Part shown: positions 6,563 through 14,511 of the stretch, in pieces
Position numbering within the stretch: position 1 is the stretch's first letter
Layout: every line of letters starts with the position of its first letter
Assembly: GCA_027079365.1 (NCBI GenBank)
Contig: JALWVW010000062.1
Coordinates: 1 to 24,676, forward strand
From: Campylobacteraceae bacterium
GTDB taxonomy: Bacteria; Campylobacterota; Campylobacteria; Campylobacterales; Sulfurovaceae
Direction of reading: 5' to 3'
Length of the DNA stretch: 24,676 nucleotides
Position numbers and translations under genes: made by a program
The notes under the pieces: model-generated
The model's input: only the letters and a program-made list of their open reading frames with translations
Told to the model about the DNA's origin: nothing
The model's database searches: none

Positions 6563-9500
6563 TGACTCAGCGCTCTTACGCCCAAATTTCCATATCTATG
6601 GTAGCTATGAGAGATACTCTGTTCTTCAAAATAGTGTAGAAGCTCCAGCCTTCCCTCCATCATAGGCTTGGCTCTGACGATAAACTTGGCAAGCTTTGCA
6701 GCCGCTTCAAATACATATGGGCTCACCCTAGAGATATCACCATAGATTACTTTGTCTATCCCTGCGAAGCATTGCACAAACGCCTCTTCACTCTCTCTGC
6801 CTATCGTATCCTTTCCGGTGATAAAAGTATCCTTGTTTTCATAAAGGAATGTCACCACACTGTTTGCCAAAGACTGATCGATACTGATGTGCACAGAGAC
6901 ACCACTCACGCTCGCGGCAAGTACCCTACTCATCACATCAAAGAGTGTATCCTCTTCTGTCACACGCACAGCCACTCGCTTGAGTGGAAGGTAACGGAAG
7001 ATATTGTCTTCGCCACGCAGCTTGAAGTAGTCATGCTCAACAGCAAATTCCTCTTGGTAGTTTTTGAGGTAACTCTGCAATGCACTACCAAGTTTTGAGA
7101 AATCCTCTTTGAACGCTGCATAGGCGCCCTGCCCTGCTGCTTCTTGCCATTTATTCACCAGTGACACCAGTGCATGGGCATAGCTTTTGTCAGATTTTGG
7201 TGTATCTATTTCCGTAAAATCCATAAACTGTGTGATATAGTTAAATATCCCTACCTTTCTGCCTGCACCGATAGCAGATTTTCCCATACCTCCAAATGGC
7301 TGACGAAGTACGATAGCCCCTGTAGTGCTCCGGTTGATATAGAGGTTGCCTGCCCGGATAGTCTCTCTCCAGCGATCCACCTCTCTGGCATCGAGTGATT
7401 CGATACCAGAGGTGAGCCCATAGCCTGTTTTGTTGACCAGGTCAATAGCATGATCCAGGTCTTTAGCATGCATCACAGAGAGCACAGGACCGAAGAGCTC
7501 ATGCATATGGCAGAAATTCCCATCCGCGACACCCCACTTGATAGCAGGTCTCAGCATGTATTCATTCTCTTGGGCATACGAAGGTTCCAACAGCCACTCT
7601 TCGCCGTTCTCATTGGTATCTACCGCTCTTTTGAGGTCTCCTTCCACTTTATTTGCCAGTGTTGCGATCCTGTTGATATAGTTCCACACAGAACCCACCT
7701 CCAAACTCTTCGCTGCATCCCTGAGTGCGGACTTGAAGCCCTCATCATGATACACTTCATCCTCCAGAATCAACAGTGATGTGGCTGAACACTTTTGTCC
7801 ACTGTTGTTAAAGGCACTGGCAACGACATTTTTGATCGCCTGCTCACGGTCAGCCATCGCTGTGACTATTGTCGCATCCTTACCTCCGGTCTCCGCAGTC
7901 AAAAACAGGTCAGGTCTGGCACGCAACATTGAATATGCTGTATCCTCTCCTCCTGTTAAAATCACAAAATCCACCTTGGGATTCTCTACCAGATGCTTGC
8001 CCGCCAGACTCCCCGGCGCTGGCGCGAACTGGAGTATATTTTTACTGATCCCTGCATCCCAGAAGCATTTGCACAACTCATAGGCACACAGTGCTGCGAT
8101 AGAGGCCGGTTTGATGATCACGGTGTTACCTGCAGCGAGTGCTGCAGACATACCACCCATGGGGATAGCAATAGGGAAATTCCAAGGGGGTGTGATCACG
8201 CCTACACCCTTACCCTTGAATGCTAGATTCTCAAAATGATCAAAATAGTCTATGCTGTAGCCATAAAACTCAAGGAAATCAATCGCCTCACTGACTTCTA
8301 CATCCGTCTCAGTGATGACTTTTCCTACCTCTGCTGAGGCTACACCAATGAGATCTGCTCTCTTTTTTCTCACTTCATTGGCAACGCGAGAAAGCATCTC
8401 GCATCGATAGGCATGGGTAGCATCTCTCCACCCATCAGGGTCAGCAGCCGCCACCTCCACAGCCCTCTCCAGATCCTCGGCAGTAGGCACGGTGTATTTG
8501 CCACAGATCACACCCTCTGCAAGCTGGGATTTATCCATCACCTCTTTGACTGTACGGTTTCCTGTCAACGCCTCTCCTGCGATCACTACGGGAGCCGTCT
8601 CTACCTCTTCGCCTTTTTTCTTCATCCACTTACTTCGGATACCTTTAGCCCACTGCTTGTTGGGAGGCAGAATGAAGTCGGTATCGGGCTCTCCCTGGTA
8701 CTTCTTGGTGTGGAAACTTCCACCCTTATAGTCATCCCAGTCTTCAGTCAGTCTATTTTGGGTTCTCTTGGCTCCGATAAAGAGCTCTTTTTTATTTGCA
8801 AAAGAGGTGATAAACTGCTTTTTGAGCATCTCCCAGTCCGCACTTCCTGCCTCTAGTCCAAAGGAGTAACGGATAAAATTCTCCGTACCCGTGTTTTCAT
8901 CAAATCTTCTGACCAGATACGCAATGGCATTGGTAAACTGCTCTTTTTTCGCAGCGGGACCATAGAGAATCACTTCACCACTAAGCTCTTTGATCGCTAC
9001 CCTTGCAGACTCGCTCATGCCCTCTAGCATCTCCATAGAGAAGTGCTCCATGACACCATTCTCTTTGGCAGTCTCATACCCATAGGCAAGCTCGAAGAGA
9101 TTGTGCGAGGCAACCCCTAGGTTGACATAAGGTGCATTTTCGGCTCTGAGGGCATACTCTAGCATGATCTTGTAGTTGCTGTCTGTATCGAGTTTTTTGG
9201 TGTAAGGACAGGTCTCCCAGTGCCTGAGTCCTGCCTCTGTCTCCTCCATTTCCATGTTGGCACCCTTAACTAAGCGAATCTTAATTGGTGCGCCCCCATT
9301 AGCAACTCTCTGCTTTGCCCACTCTGTGAGCTTGACTTGCCATAGATGTGAATCAGGCAGATAGGCCTGGAGTACAATACCCGCTTTGAAGTCTTTGAAC
9401 TCTGGCTGATCAAGTACCTTTTTGAATGTCTCCACTGTCAAGGAAACATCTCTATACTCCTCCATATCCAAATTGATAAACTTATTCTCCTGCTCCCCTT

Positions 9501-10158
9501 TTGCATTGGTAAACGCGTACTTTTTTGCCTGAGCGAAAATCTTTGACAACCTTGTGGCAAACTCCTCTATCGTATTCTCATAGGAAATGGGATTGATCTG
9601 AGAAAACAGTGTTGAGATCTTGATGGACATATAGTCTATATTGGGATTGGTCAGGATCTCCATATACTTTGCTATTCTCTCTTGTGCCTCCTCTTCCCCC
9701 AGTACAATCTCACCGATCATGTTAATATTGACTCTGGTACCTTCTGCTTTTCTTTTTTGCAGATGTGCATTGAGTAGATCATCTTCTCCTTTCAGCACGA
9801 CAGTATCCGTATCATTTCTGACACTCTTGATAAAAAGCGGCACAGAGATATCAGGCAGATACACCCCCACATTTCTAAACAAGAAGATCAAAAACTTCTC
9901 CGGTGTCGAAAAGAATGTTGCCATACCATATTTGTCAAAGATATACTCTACTTGGTTGGCTACTCTGGCATTGTTCTTTGTCCTGAAACACTGATCCATC
10001 AGGTCAATCAAGAGTACTTTGTCCATAGGACGAGCAAACATTTTTTTCATTTTTTCATGAAATTTCTTTTCAAAGTTTGATATTTTTTCCGAAGCCCTCA
10101 CTTGCCATTTTTCTGCCAACTCGATAGCGCGATACATTACGATTTCACTGTTTTCCAT
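6556..10158 (-). CDS. putA: Bifunctional proline dehydrogenase / P5C dehydrogenase
   Basis: The 1200-residue protein oxidises proline to glutamate in two linked steps. The PRODH barrel (about 80-440) contains VKGANMEMEE (near 297) and YLVRRFDENTG with the substrate-binding Arg pair (near 414). The P5CDH part (about 540-985) has GVITPPWNFP (near 656), TAETGGKDA with the conserved Glu (near 757) and SGQKCSA with the catalytic Cys (near 789), ending QPFGGMGKSAIGAG. A further C-terminal domain of about 200 residues follows. There is no N-terminal RHH domain, unlike E. coli PutA; the length fits the Helicobacter type. The ATG follows a strong purine-rich ribosome site. Two genes upstream, an RHH protein is encoded separately. 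Confidence 0.95.
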   Translation of the reverse strand: MENSEIVMYRAIELAEKWQVRASEKISNFEKKFHEKMKKMFARPMDKVLLIDLMDQCFRTKNNARVANQVEYIFDKYGMATFFSTPEKFLIFLFRNVGVYLPDISVPLFIKSVRNDTDTVVLKGEDDLLNAHLQKRKAEGTRVNINMIGEIVLGEEEAQERIAKYMEILTNPNIDYMSIKISTLFSQINPISYENTIEEFATRLSKIFAQAKKYAFTNAKGEQENKFINLDMEEYRDVSLTVETFKKVLDQPEFKDFKAGIVLQAYLPDSHLWQVKLTEWAKQRVANGGAPIKIRLVKGANMEMEETEAGLRHWETCPYTKKLDTDSNYKIMLEYALRAENAPYVNLGVASHNLFELAYGYETAKENGVMEHFSMEMLEGMSESARVAIKELSGEVILYGPAAKKEQFTNAIAYLVRRFDENTGTENFIRYSFGLEAGSADWEMLKKQFITSFANKKELFIGAKRTQNRLTEDWDDYKGGSFHTKKYQGEPDTDFILPPNKQWAKGIRSKWMKKKGEEVETAPVVIAGEALTGNRTVKEVMDKSQLAEGVICGKYTVPTAEDLERAVEVAAADPDGWRDATHAYRCEMLSRVANEVRKKRADLIGVASAEVGKVITETDVEVSEAIDFLEFYGYSIDYFDHFENLAFKGKGVGVITPPWNFPIAIPMGGMSAALAAGNTVIIKPASIAALCAYELCKCFWDAGISKNILQFAPAPGSLAGKHLVENPKVDFVILTGGEDTAYSMLRARPDLFLTAETGGKDATIVTAMADREQAIKNVVASAFNNSGQKCSATSLLILEDEVYHDEGFKSALRDAAKSLEVGSVWNYINRIATLANKVEGDLKRAVDTNENGEEWLLEPSYAQENEYMLRPAIKWGVADGNFCHMHELFGPVLSVMHAKDLDHAIDLVNKTGYGLTSGIESLDAREVDRWRETIRAGNLYINRSTTGAIVLRQPFGGMGKSAIGAGRKVGIFNYITQFMDFTEIDTPKSDKSYAHALVSLVNKWQEAAGQGAYAAFKEDFSKLGSALQSYLKNYQEEFAVEHDYFKLRGEDNIFRYLPLKRVAVRVTEEDTLFDVMSRVLAASVSGVSVHISIDQSLANSVVTFLYENKDTFITGKDTIGRESEEAFVQCFAGIDKVIYGDISRVSPYVFEAAAKLAKFIVRAKPMMEGRLELLHYFEEQSISHSYHRYGNLGVRALSQG

Positions 10159-10189
10159 TTCCTCTTCCTAGTGTTGTATTCAATATACT

Positions 10190-10834
10190 CTATATGGACT
10201 GGATGATGTAGCAGCCTGCTGCCCACTCTCCACTCTCATCTATTCTTTGGATATCACTGCCAATATACTTCGATTGCAATGCAGGAAACCCATCCACAAC
10301 GGCATCAAAGCTTTTGATAAATTCAGGTATGCGCTTATCCAGTTTCTTTCTAGCTGTGACGGACAAATCAGAATAAAAACCAAAAACGCCATACTCCAAG
10401 GAGGTATCACAATCTAGCATTTTACAAATCACCTCTATCTCATTGAGGTACTCCAGCTTTGCATTTCTCACACCATTATTGATACTCATAATGACCCTGG
10501 ATATAGAATCTTCATCATTTTGATGATCGAACCTCTCATCTAGCGTGATGCTAAATGTCCCTCGTGCAAGCCTATTTTTATGCATGAATCCTGTATATGC
10601 CTCACGATCAGGCAAGGAACATCGCAGTATGTCACTGATAGTGGCATCTATAAATATCTCAGGAGCATCTCTCAATGCTGCAATCTCTTGCGCTACATAA
10701 ATAGAGATAATATGATGAGGGCCATGAGATAAAAAGAGTCTATTGTTTGTCCAACTAAGAAAGTTTTCTGCTGCCTTAATGGTACCACGCAGCATCGCAT
10801 CAGTAATCATAGTCTGTGTGGGGAATCTACTCAT
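10190..10834 (-). CDS. Conserved-looking protein of unknown function, putA operon
   Basis: I do not recognise this 214-residue protein. It has no signal peptide or membrane segment. Visible features are an N-terminal region with SHGPHHIISIYVAQEIAAL, a segment PEIFIDATISDILRCSLPD, and an acidic middle (DERFDHQNDEDSISR). It overlaps the RHH gene by 8 bp and ends 31 bp before putA, so the three are almost certainly co-transcribed. GGAGA lies seven bases before the ATG. It may be the functional partner of the RHH protein, as in antitoxin-toxin or regulator-effector pairs, or an accessory to proline oxidation; nothing in the sequence decides between these. Confidence 0.8.
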   Translation of the reverse strand: MSRFPTQTMITDAMLRGTIKAAENFLSWTNNRLFLSHGPHHIISIYVAQEIAALRDAPEIFIDATISDILRCSLPDREAYTGFMHKNRLARGTFSITLDERFDHQNDEDSISRVIMSINNGVRNAKLEYLNEIEVICKMLDCDTSLEYGVFGFYSDLSVTARKKLDKRIPEFIKSFDAVVDGFPALQSKYIGSDIQRIDESGEWAAGCYIIQSI

Positions 10835-11051
10835 GATAATTCTCCTCTACTTCATCTATGATGCCGCTCTCCATCAAAATATCTTCAATCAGTCTATTTT
10901 TGGAGACATAAAGAGATCGTGAAAGCTTGCCAAGTGCGTCATCCAGCTCAGAGTCTATTTTGATAGTAATCTGGGCAACCGTACGCTTCTTCTTGCTCTT
11001 TTTTATTACAGCTTTAATCACATCTCTTTTGCCAAATTTCTGTTTTGCCAT
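10827..11051 (-). CDS. Ribbon-helix-helix (CopG/Arc-type) DNA-binding protein
   Basis: The 74-residue protein has a very basic N-terminus (GKRDVIKAVIKKSKKKRT), then a short beta strand with alternating residues (AQITIKID, about 26-33), helix A (SELDDALGKLSRSL), a turn at YVS and helix B (KNRLIEDILMESG), followed by an acidic tail. This is the RHH pattern, in which the strand pairs in a dimer to enter the DNA major groove. It is first in an operon with the unknown 214-residue protein and putA. In E. coli PutA an RHH domain fused to the enzyme represses put genes, so a separate RHH protein here is a natural candidate regulator. It could also be an antitoxin for its neighbour. Confidence 0.8.
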   Translation of the reverse strand: MAKQKFGKRDVIKAVIKKSKKKRTVAQITIKIDSELDDALGKLSRSLYVSKNRLIEDILMESGIIDEVEENYHE

Positions 11052-11069
11052 GATCCACCTCTTATTCTA

Positions 11070-11108
11070 GTATAAAAAGGTAGTACTATTAGTAGTACCT
11101 TTTTATAC
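11070..11108. promoter_or_regulatory. Large inverted repeat upstream of the RHH-putA operon
   Basis: GTATAAAAAGGTAGTACT (11070-11087) and its near-perfect complement (11091-11108) form 18-bp arms with one mismatch and a 3-base centre, 19 bp before the RHH start codon. Inside are two direct copies of GTAGTAC twelve bases apart (11083-11086 region and 11092-11098), which suits cooperative RHH dimer binding. On the minus strand the stem ends CCTTTTTATAC, so it could also terminate transcription from the ABC operon upstream. Autoregulatory operator and terminator are both possible. Confidence 0.6.
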
Positions 11109-11146
11109 TTAGTAGTTTAATGTACTTGCTCTTAAAGCAAGGTAAA
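11085..11146 (-). promoter_or_regulatory. Upstream segment A shared with the ABC importer operon
   Basis: This stretch aligns by eye at about three quarters identity, with one 1-base gap, to 14283-14345 upstream of the importer operon. Shared parts include ACCTTTTTAT, AGTTTAAT and CTCTTAA(A)AGCAA. On the minus strand it contains the inverted repeat CTTGCT-N5-AGCAAG and AGTACATTAAAC. Both copies lie upstream of minus-strand operons in the same orientation, which fits a common operator or promoter. Confidence 0.55.
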
Positions 11147-11182
11147 GAATCAAGAGGATTTCTAGCAACAGGTAGCATCTCC

Positions 11183-11908
11183 CTAATGAAGGACTTTGCT
11201 TAAAAATTGTTGTGTTCTTTCTTTTTTTGGATTTTCCAAAACTTCATTTGGTGATCCTATTTCCTCTATCAAGCCTTCATGGAAAAAGGCTACTTTATCG
11301 GATACTTCTTTTGCAAAAGCTATCTCATGTGTGACACATATCATCGTCATACCATCATCACGAAGTAGTCTTAGAGTATCTAGAACTTCACCTACAAGCT
11401 CCGGATCAAGTGCTGAAGTCACTTCGTCAAACAACATATAGGAAGGCTCCATAGCTAGTGCTCTGGCTATCGCTAACCTTTGCTGTTGTCCGCCAGACAT
11501 CCTGGTTGGATATTCATCAAATTTATCTCCCAATCCAACATGCTCCAATTCTTTCATGGCAATCTCAAATGCATCTTTTTTGCTAAGACCTCTCACAACC
11601 TGGGGAGCCAACGCCGCATTTTCAAGTACGGTGAGGTGAGGAAAAGAATTCCACTGCTGAAAAACCATACCTAACTTTTCTCTTAACTTGTTTTGATCAG
11701 TGTTTTTCTTGTGAACATTGATATCATCTACTATGATTTCCCCGCCATTGATGGGCTCAATGGCATTGATGCAGTAGAGTAGCGTAGACTTACCACTTCC
11801 ACTTCCTCCAATCACACTGACAACTTCACCCTTCTCAACATCCAGGTCAATACCCTTTAATACCTCCAGGTCTCCAAATGATTTGTGAACCCCTCTAATT
11901 TGAATCAT
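11183..11908 (-). CDS. Polar amino acid ABC transporter, ATP-binding protein (GlnQ type)
   Basis: The 241-residue ATPase has Walker A GGSGSGKST (34-42), Q-loop FQQWNSFPHLTV, signature MSGGQQQRLAIARAL, Walker B MLFDEVTSALDPE and the switch histidine in VTHEIAFA. The EVTSALDPELV motif is typical of the polar amino acid uptake group (GlnQ/HisP/GltL). Its ATG overlaps the preceding permease stop as ATGA, so it closes a binding protein-permease-permease-ATPase operon. The amino acid transported cannot be read from this subunit. Confidence 0.93.
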   Translation of the reverse strand: MIQIRGVHKSFGDLEVLKGIDLDVEKGEVVSVIGGSGSGKSTLLYCINAIEPINGGEIIVDDINVHKKNTDQNKLREKLGMVFQQWNSFPHLTVLENAALAPQVVRGLSKKDAFEIAMKELEHVGLGDKFDEYPTRMSGGQQQRLAIARALAMEPSYMLFDEVTSALDPELVGEVLDTLRLLRDDGMTMICVTHEIAFAKEVSDKVAFFHEGLIEEIGSPNEVLENPKKERTQQFLSKVLH

Positions 11909-12558
11909 ATTGACATTTTCCTTTCTACATATTTACCATACAGTGACAGTGGGTAGGAAATGATAAAATAAAATAATCCTACACCTAGAAGTATCGTTAA
12001 TGGCTGTTGTGTTCTCGATATGAGCTGTTCAGAGGTTCTCAGTAACTCCATATACCCTATCACAGAGACGAGTGCCGAGTCTTTGATAACACTCAGCGCA
12101 ACACCTAGCCAAGAGGGGAAAACAGCTCTCATCCCTATGGGTATCCTTATGTATCTTACCGTCTGCCAATAGGTCATACCCAGTGATCTTGCAGCTGTTC
12201 TCATGGTATTTGGAACACTTTCAAATCCACTTCTAAATACTTCACTCATGAAAGCCATGGTATATAAAGAGAGTATGATAGATCCTGCCATAAAAGGATC
12301 CATCGGGTGTCCCAAGGCACCAATATAGGTACTAAACAGTATAAGCTGAATGATAAGAGGAACGGATCTTAGGATGTCCAGCGCACTACCCAAAAATAGA
12401 TTAACCACCTTATTGGCTTCTACTCGCATAAAACCAACAATCAGTCCCAAGATAGTACCAATGACGATGGCAACCACCGATATATATATCGTATTCAAAA
12501 TACCGTTTAAAATAAAACCGGAATCATTCCAAGATAAAGGAGTAAAAAGATTCATCAT
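11905..12558 (-). CDS. Amino acid ABC transporter permease 2
   Basis: A 217-residue inner-membrane protein with about five hydrophobic segments and the EAA loop of the HisMQ/GltJK family (MSEVFRSGFESVPNTMRTAA then SLGMTYWQTVRYIRIPIGMR), which docks the ATPase. GGAG lies seven bases before the ATG at 12556-12558, which overlaps the stop of the other permease (ATGA); an adjacent second ATG is also possible. It would form a heterodimer with its upstream neighbour. Confidence 0.92.
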   Translation of the reverse strand: MMNLFTPLSWNDSGFILNGILNTIYISVVAIVIGTILGLIVGFMRVEANKVVNLFLGSALDILRSVPLIIQLILFSTYIGALGHPMDPFMAGSIILSLYTMAFMSEVFRSGFESVPNTMRTAARSLGMTYWQTVRYIRIPIGMRAVFPSWLGVALSVIKDSALVSVIGYMELLRTSEQLISRTQQPLTILLGVGLFYFIISYPLSLYGKYVERKMSI

Positions 12559-13226
12559 GCTATATCTCCTTTAAAAATTCTCTTTGCTATCAAACTTGAG
12601 GTGAGTAAAACAAATTTGGTGATCACAAAGTACATCACAGCAGCTACGATAAAGAACTCCAATGTTCTAAAGGAGACAGATTGCAACCTTTGTGTTTCGC
12701 CAGAGAGTTCATTCATACCTACGAGAATACCAAGGGAACTCATCAAAATAGACCATACAAACTGGTTGGTCATAGGGTGATAGATCCTTCTAAACATCTG
12801 AGGTAAAATAACATATCTGTAGACCTGGAATGTTGTCATCCCCAAAGACTTTGCTGCACTATATTGCGTTTTTGGAATAGACTGAAACCCACCTCTAAAG
12901 GTTTCGGCAAGATAGCCCGCATTGACAAATACCAATGCTGAAAAAACAGCAAAATACGGACTAAGGTTTATACCAAATGCACCTAGTCCAAAATATGCCA
13001 TATAGATTTGGAAAAGCGCAGGTGTATTTCTGGCAATCTCTATCCAAGAGCTAGATGCCATTACCAGTATTTTGGAATGAGACATTTTTCCTAAAGCCAA
13101 AAGCACTGCAATGGCTATGCCTACAAGCATAGATAAAACAGATACATGCAAGGTTGTAAAGGCCCCACCTAAAAGTTGCGGGAATGCCTTAAAAACTACA
13201 TTCCAATGAAATACATAATTTTCCAT
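12555..13226 (-). CDS. Amino acid ABC transporter permease 1
   Basis: A 223-residue HisMQ-type permease with several hydrophobic helices and an EAA loop (LAETFRGGFQSIPKTQYSAA then SLGMTTFQVYRYVILPQMFR). It is the first membrane subunit after the binding protein gene, from which it is separated by a 57-bp gap holding a stable hairpin. The ribosome site is GAGAG only a few bases from the ATG, weaker than that of the binding protein gene, consistent with lower expression of the membrane parts. Confidence 0.92.
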   Translation of the reverse strand: MENYVFHWNVVFKAFPQLLGGAFTTLHVSVLSMLVGIAIAVLLALGKMSHSKILVMASSSWIEIARNTPALFQIYMAYFGLGAFGINLSPYFAVFSALVFVNAGYLAETFRGGFQSIPKTQYSAAKSLGMTTFQVYRYVILPQMFRRIYHPMTNQFVWSILMSSLGILVGMNELSGETQRLQSVSFRTLEFFIVAAVMYFVITKFVLLTSSLIAKRIFKGDIA

Positions 13227-13250
13227 ATACTCTCTTCATCATTTTTTGAC

Positions 13251-13272
13251 GAGCCTTAAAAAATTAAGGCTC
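13251..13272. promoter_or_regulatory. Intra-operon hairpin between binding protein and permease genes
   Basis: GAGCCTTAA (13251-13259) and TTAAGGCTC (13264-13272) form a perfect 9-bp stem with a 4-base loop, 11 bases after the binding protein stop on the minus strand. No T-run follows the stem. Such hairpins in binding protein operons commonly stabilise the upstream message or attenuate read-through, so that the binding protein is made in excess; that role is inferred here from position. Confidence 0.65.
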
Positions 13273-13283
13273 TACAAAAAATC

Positions 13284-14111
13284 TTATTTATTATCTCTCA
13301 GGGATTGAACCATGTCAGCTGATACTGGTGTGCCAAAATGTTTGATGTGCAATGCATTCAATCTACCATCTCTTATTTGATGTACCAAGAATAGATTTAA
13401 ATACTTTATCCAGGTCAACTCATTTCTCTTGGCTATGAAACCTACCACATCGTCATAATTTGGTACATATGGTCCTGCGACAAAGCCATCAAATTGACCT
13501 GAAGCCAGTTTTGTAGCAATATTTGTATTGGTAGAGATCAGTGCATCTACTTTTCCTTGATATAGGCCCAAGAAAGCATCATTCTCTGACTTGAAAGAAG
13601 TATAATTTGATCTTCCCCAGTTCTTTGAATCCGCATATTTAAAATACTCAGTTTCATAGGTTGTACCTAGAGCAGCCCCTACTTTGACATTTTTCAAATC
13701 GTCAAAAGATGCTATCTTTACGCCTTTCTTGGAGATAACTTGAAATTTAAATACAAAGTATGGATAAGTAAATCCTACAGATTTTGCACGCTCCAATGTA
13801 TCCGAAGTAGATCCAACAACTACATCCGTTTTACCTGAAATCAGTGAGGGAATCCTGTCACCCCATGTGAGGTTTAAGACATTTGATTTTACGCCTAAAA
13901 CCTTGGCCAAGTCATTACAGTAGTCTACATCAAAACCAGCCGGTTTGTTGTCTTTGTCTGTATAACCCATGGGTGGAAAATCAAGTACTACTCCACAATT
14001 GAGCGTTCCTTTTTTTATGACATCGTCCAATTTGTCTGCGCTTGCTGTAGAAAAAGCACCCGTCATTGCAACGGCCATAACCATCAATGAAATCTTTCTT
14101 CCTAGTCTCAT
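13284..14111 (-). CDS. Periplasmic amino acid-binding protein (SBP_bac_3 family)
   Basis: The 275-residue protein starts with a signal peptide (MRLGRKISLMVMAVAMTGAF, cleavage about after ASA at 25). The mature part follows the SBP_bac_3 pattern: GTLNCGVVLDFPPMGYTD, GFDVDYCNDLAKVLG, TWGDRIPSLISGKTDVVVG and DTLERAKSVGFTYPY, the last containing the Arg that normally holds the ligand carboxylate, then AALGTTYE and KVDALIST. The ATG at 14109-14111 has AAGGA six bases upstream; the in-frame ATG two codons earlier overlaps that site. Ligand is not certain; Asp/Glu/Gln-type polar amino acids are usual for the family. A regulatory region shared with the putA operon hints at proline or glutamate metabolism. 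Confidence 0.92.
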   Translation of the reverse strand: MRLGRKISLMVMAVAMTGAFSTASADKLDDVIKKGTLNCGVVLDFPPMGYTDKDNKPAGFDVDYCNDLAKVLGVKSNVLNLTWGDRIPSLISGKTDVVVGSTSDTLERAKSVGFTYPYFVFKFQVISKKGVKIASFDDLKNVKVGAALGTTYETEYFKYADSKNWGRSNYTSFKSENDAFLGLYQGKVDALISTNTNIATKLASGQFDGFVAGPYVPNYDDVVGFIAKRNELTWIKYLNLFLVHQIRDGRLNALHIKHFGTPVSADMVQSLRDNK

Positions 14112-14137
14112 ATTCATTCCTTAATTTTATTTTTAAT

Positions 14138-14203
14138 TTAACGAGATGACTCAATAATATAGCATCCAGCACAGCATTCTCTACCATCTTCAGTCTCTAT
14201 AAT
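14138..14203 (-). other. Possible 21-codon Cys-rich leader peptide with a non-standard start
   Basis: The minus strand carries AAGGAGGTGA (14214-14205), a near-perfect anti-16S match, but no ATG, GTG or TTG lies in frame at a usable distance. The frame right after it reads ATT ATA GAG ACT and encodes IIETEDGRECCAGCYIIESSR before TAA at 14140-14138, ending 26 bases before the binding protein ATG. An in-frame TAA just before the ribosome site bounds the frame. Starts at ATT (four bases from GGAGG) or ATA (seven bases) would be rare. It may be a true leader peptide, a decayed gene, or a ribosome site used only structurally. Confidence 0.35.
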
Positions 14204-14243
14204 GTCACCTCCTTAAAAAGTAGATACATTAAAATTCGATACC

Positions 14244-14274
14244 AAACCATATAAGCACTTTGCTTATATGGTTT
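14244..14274. promoter_or_regulatory. Perfect 13-bp inverted repeat upstream of the ABC operon
   Basis: AAACCATATAAGC (14244-14256) and GCTTATATGGTTT (14262-14274) pair perfectly around a 5-base loop. The right arm merges into GTTTAATGTACT (14271-14282), an exact 12-base match to 11115-11126 upstream of the RHH-putA operon. On the minus strand it lies about 30 bases before the strong ribosome site, so it could be a leader hairpin or an operator. Confidence 0.6.
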
Positions 14275-14282
14275 AATGTACT

Positions 14283-14345
14283 ACCAAAAGTAAGACCTTT
14301 TTATGTTTATCAGTTTAATACAGTTACTCTTAAAAGCAACATAAA
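14283..14345 (-). promoter_or_regulatory. Upstream segment B, related to segment A of the putA operon
   Basis: This is the counterpart of 11085-11146. On the minus strand it holds GTTGCT-N6-AGTAAC, the same inverted repeat as CTTGCT-N5-AGCAAG in segment A. The outer pair is changed on both sides (C-G to G-C), so the symmetry is kept while the bases differ. It also holds a variant of the 12-base box, GTTTAATACAGT (plus, 14313-14324). Confidence 0.55.
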
Positions 14346-14407
14346 ATTTTTAAATAAAAAAACTATTATGAAACTTTAGAGAAATATATGCCTTAGGTTT
14401 TCATTCT

Positions 14408-14449
14408 GTTAAGGTTCGTTAAGAAAGCGCTAGTGTTTCGTTAAGGTTC
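14408..14449 (+). promoter_or_regulatory. GTTAAG direct repeats, candidate response-regulator sites
   Basis: GTTAAG occurs at 14408-14413, 14418-14423 and 14440-14445; the first and third are part of identical GTTAAGGTTC decamers. Spacings of 10 and 22 bases put all copies on one face of the helix, as expected for OmpR-family dimers binding head to tail. They precede the CpxP-like gene by about 60 bp, and the OmpR-type regulator is the next gene in the operon. Confidence 0.6.
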
Positions 14450-14511
14450 ATCCTGCATACTTCGATTGTCCAAGAATAAAAGGGACAAAACATACACACA
14501 AAGGATACATA

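Larger units (their letters stand above)
14112..14511. other. Long intergenic regulatory region
   Basis: About 400 bases between the divergent binding protein and CpxP-like genes hold no gene with a normal start codon. From left to right they contain a 21-codon frame behind a strong ribosome site (minus), a 13-bp perfect hairpin, the shared segment B, an A/T-rich stretch (14341-14390) in which I see nothing specific, and the GTTAAG direct repeats that face the CpxP-like gene. Confidence 0.7.

Noticed and set aside
11070..11108. Palindrome as part of a CRISPR-like or mobile terminal repeat
   Set aside because: There is a single unit with no spacer array, no transposase and no target duplication; operator or terminator explains it better.
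13981..14187. 68-codon minus-strand frame starting at an ATG behind the strong ribosome site
   Set aside because: Its ATG is about 20 bases from the Shine-Dalgarno sequence, and it runs out of frame into the binding protein gene, reading through its signal peptide region.
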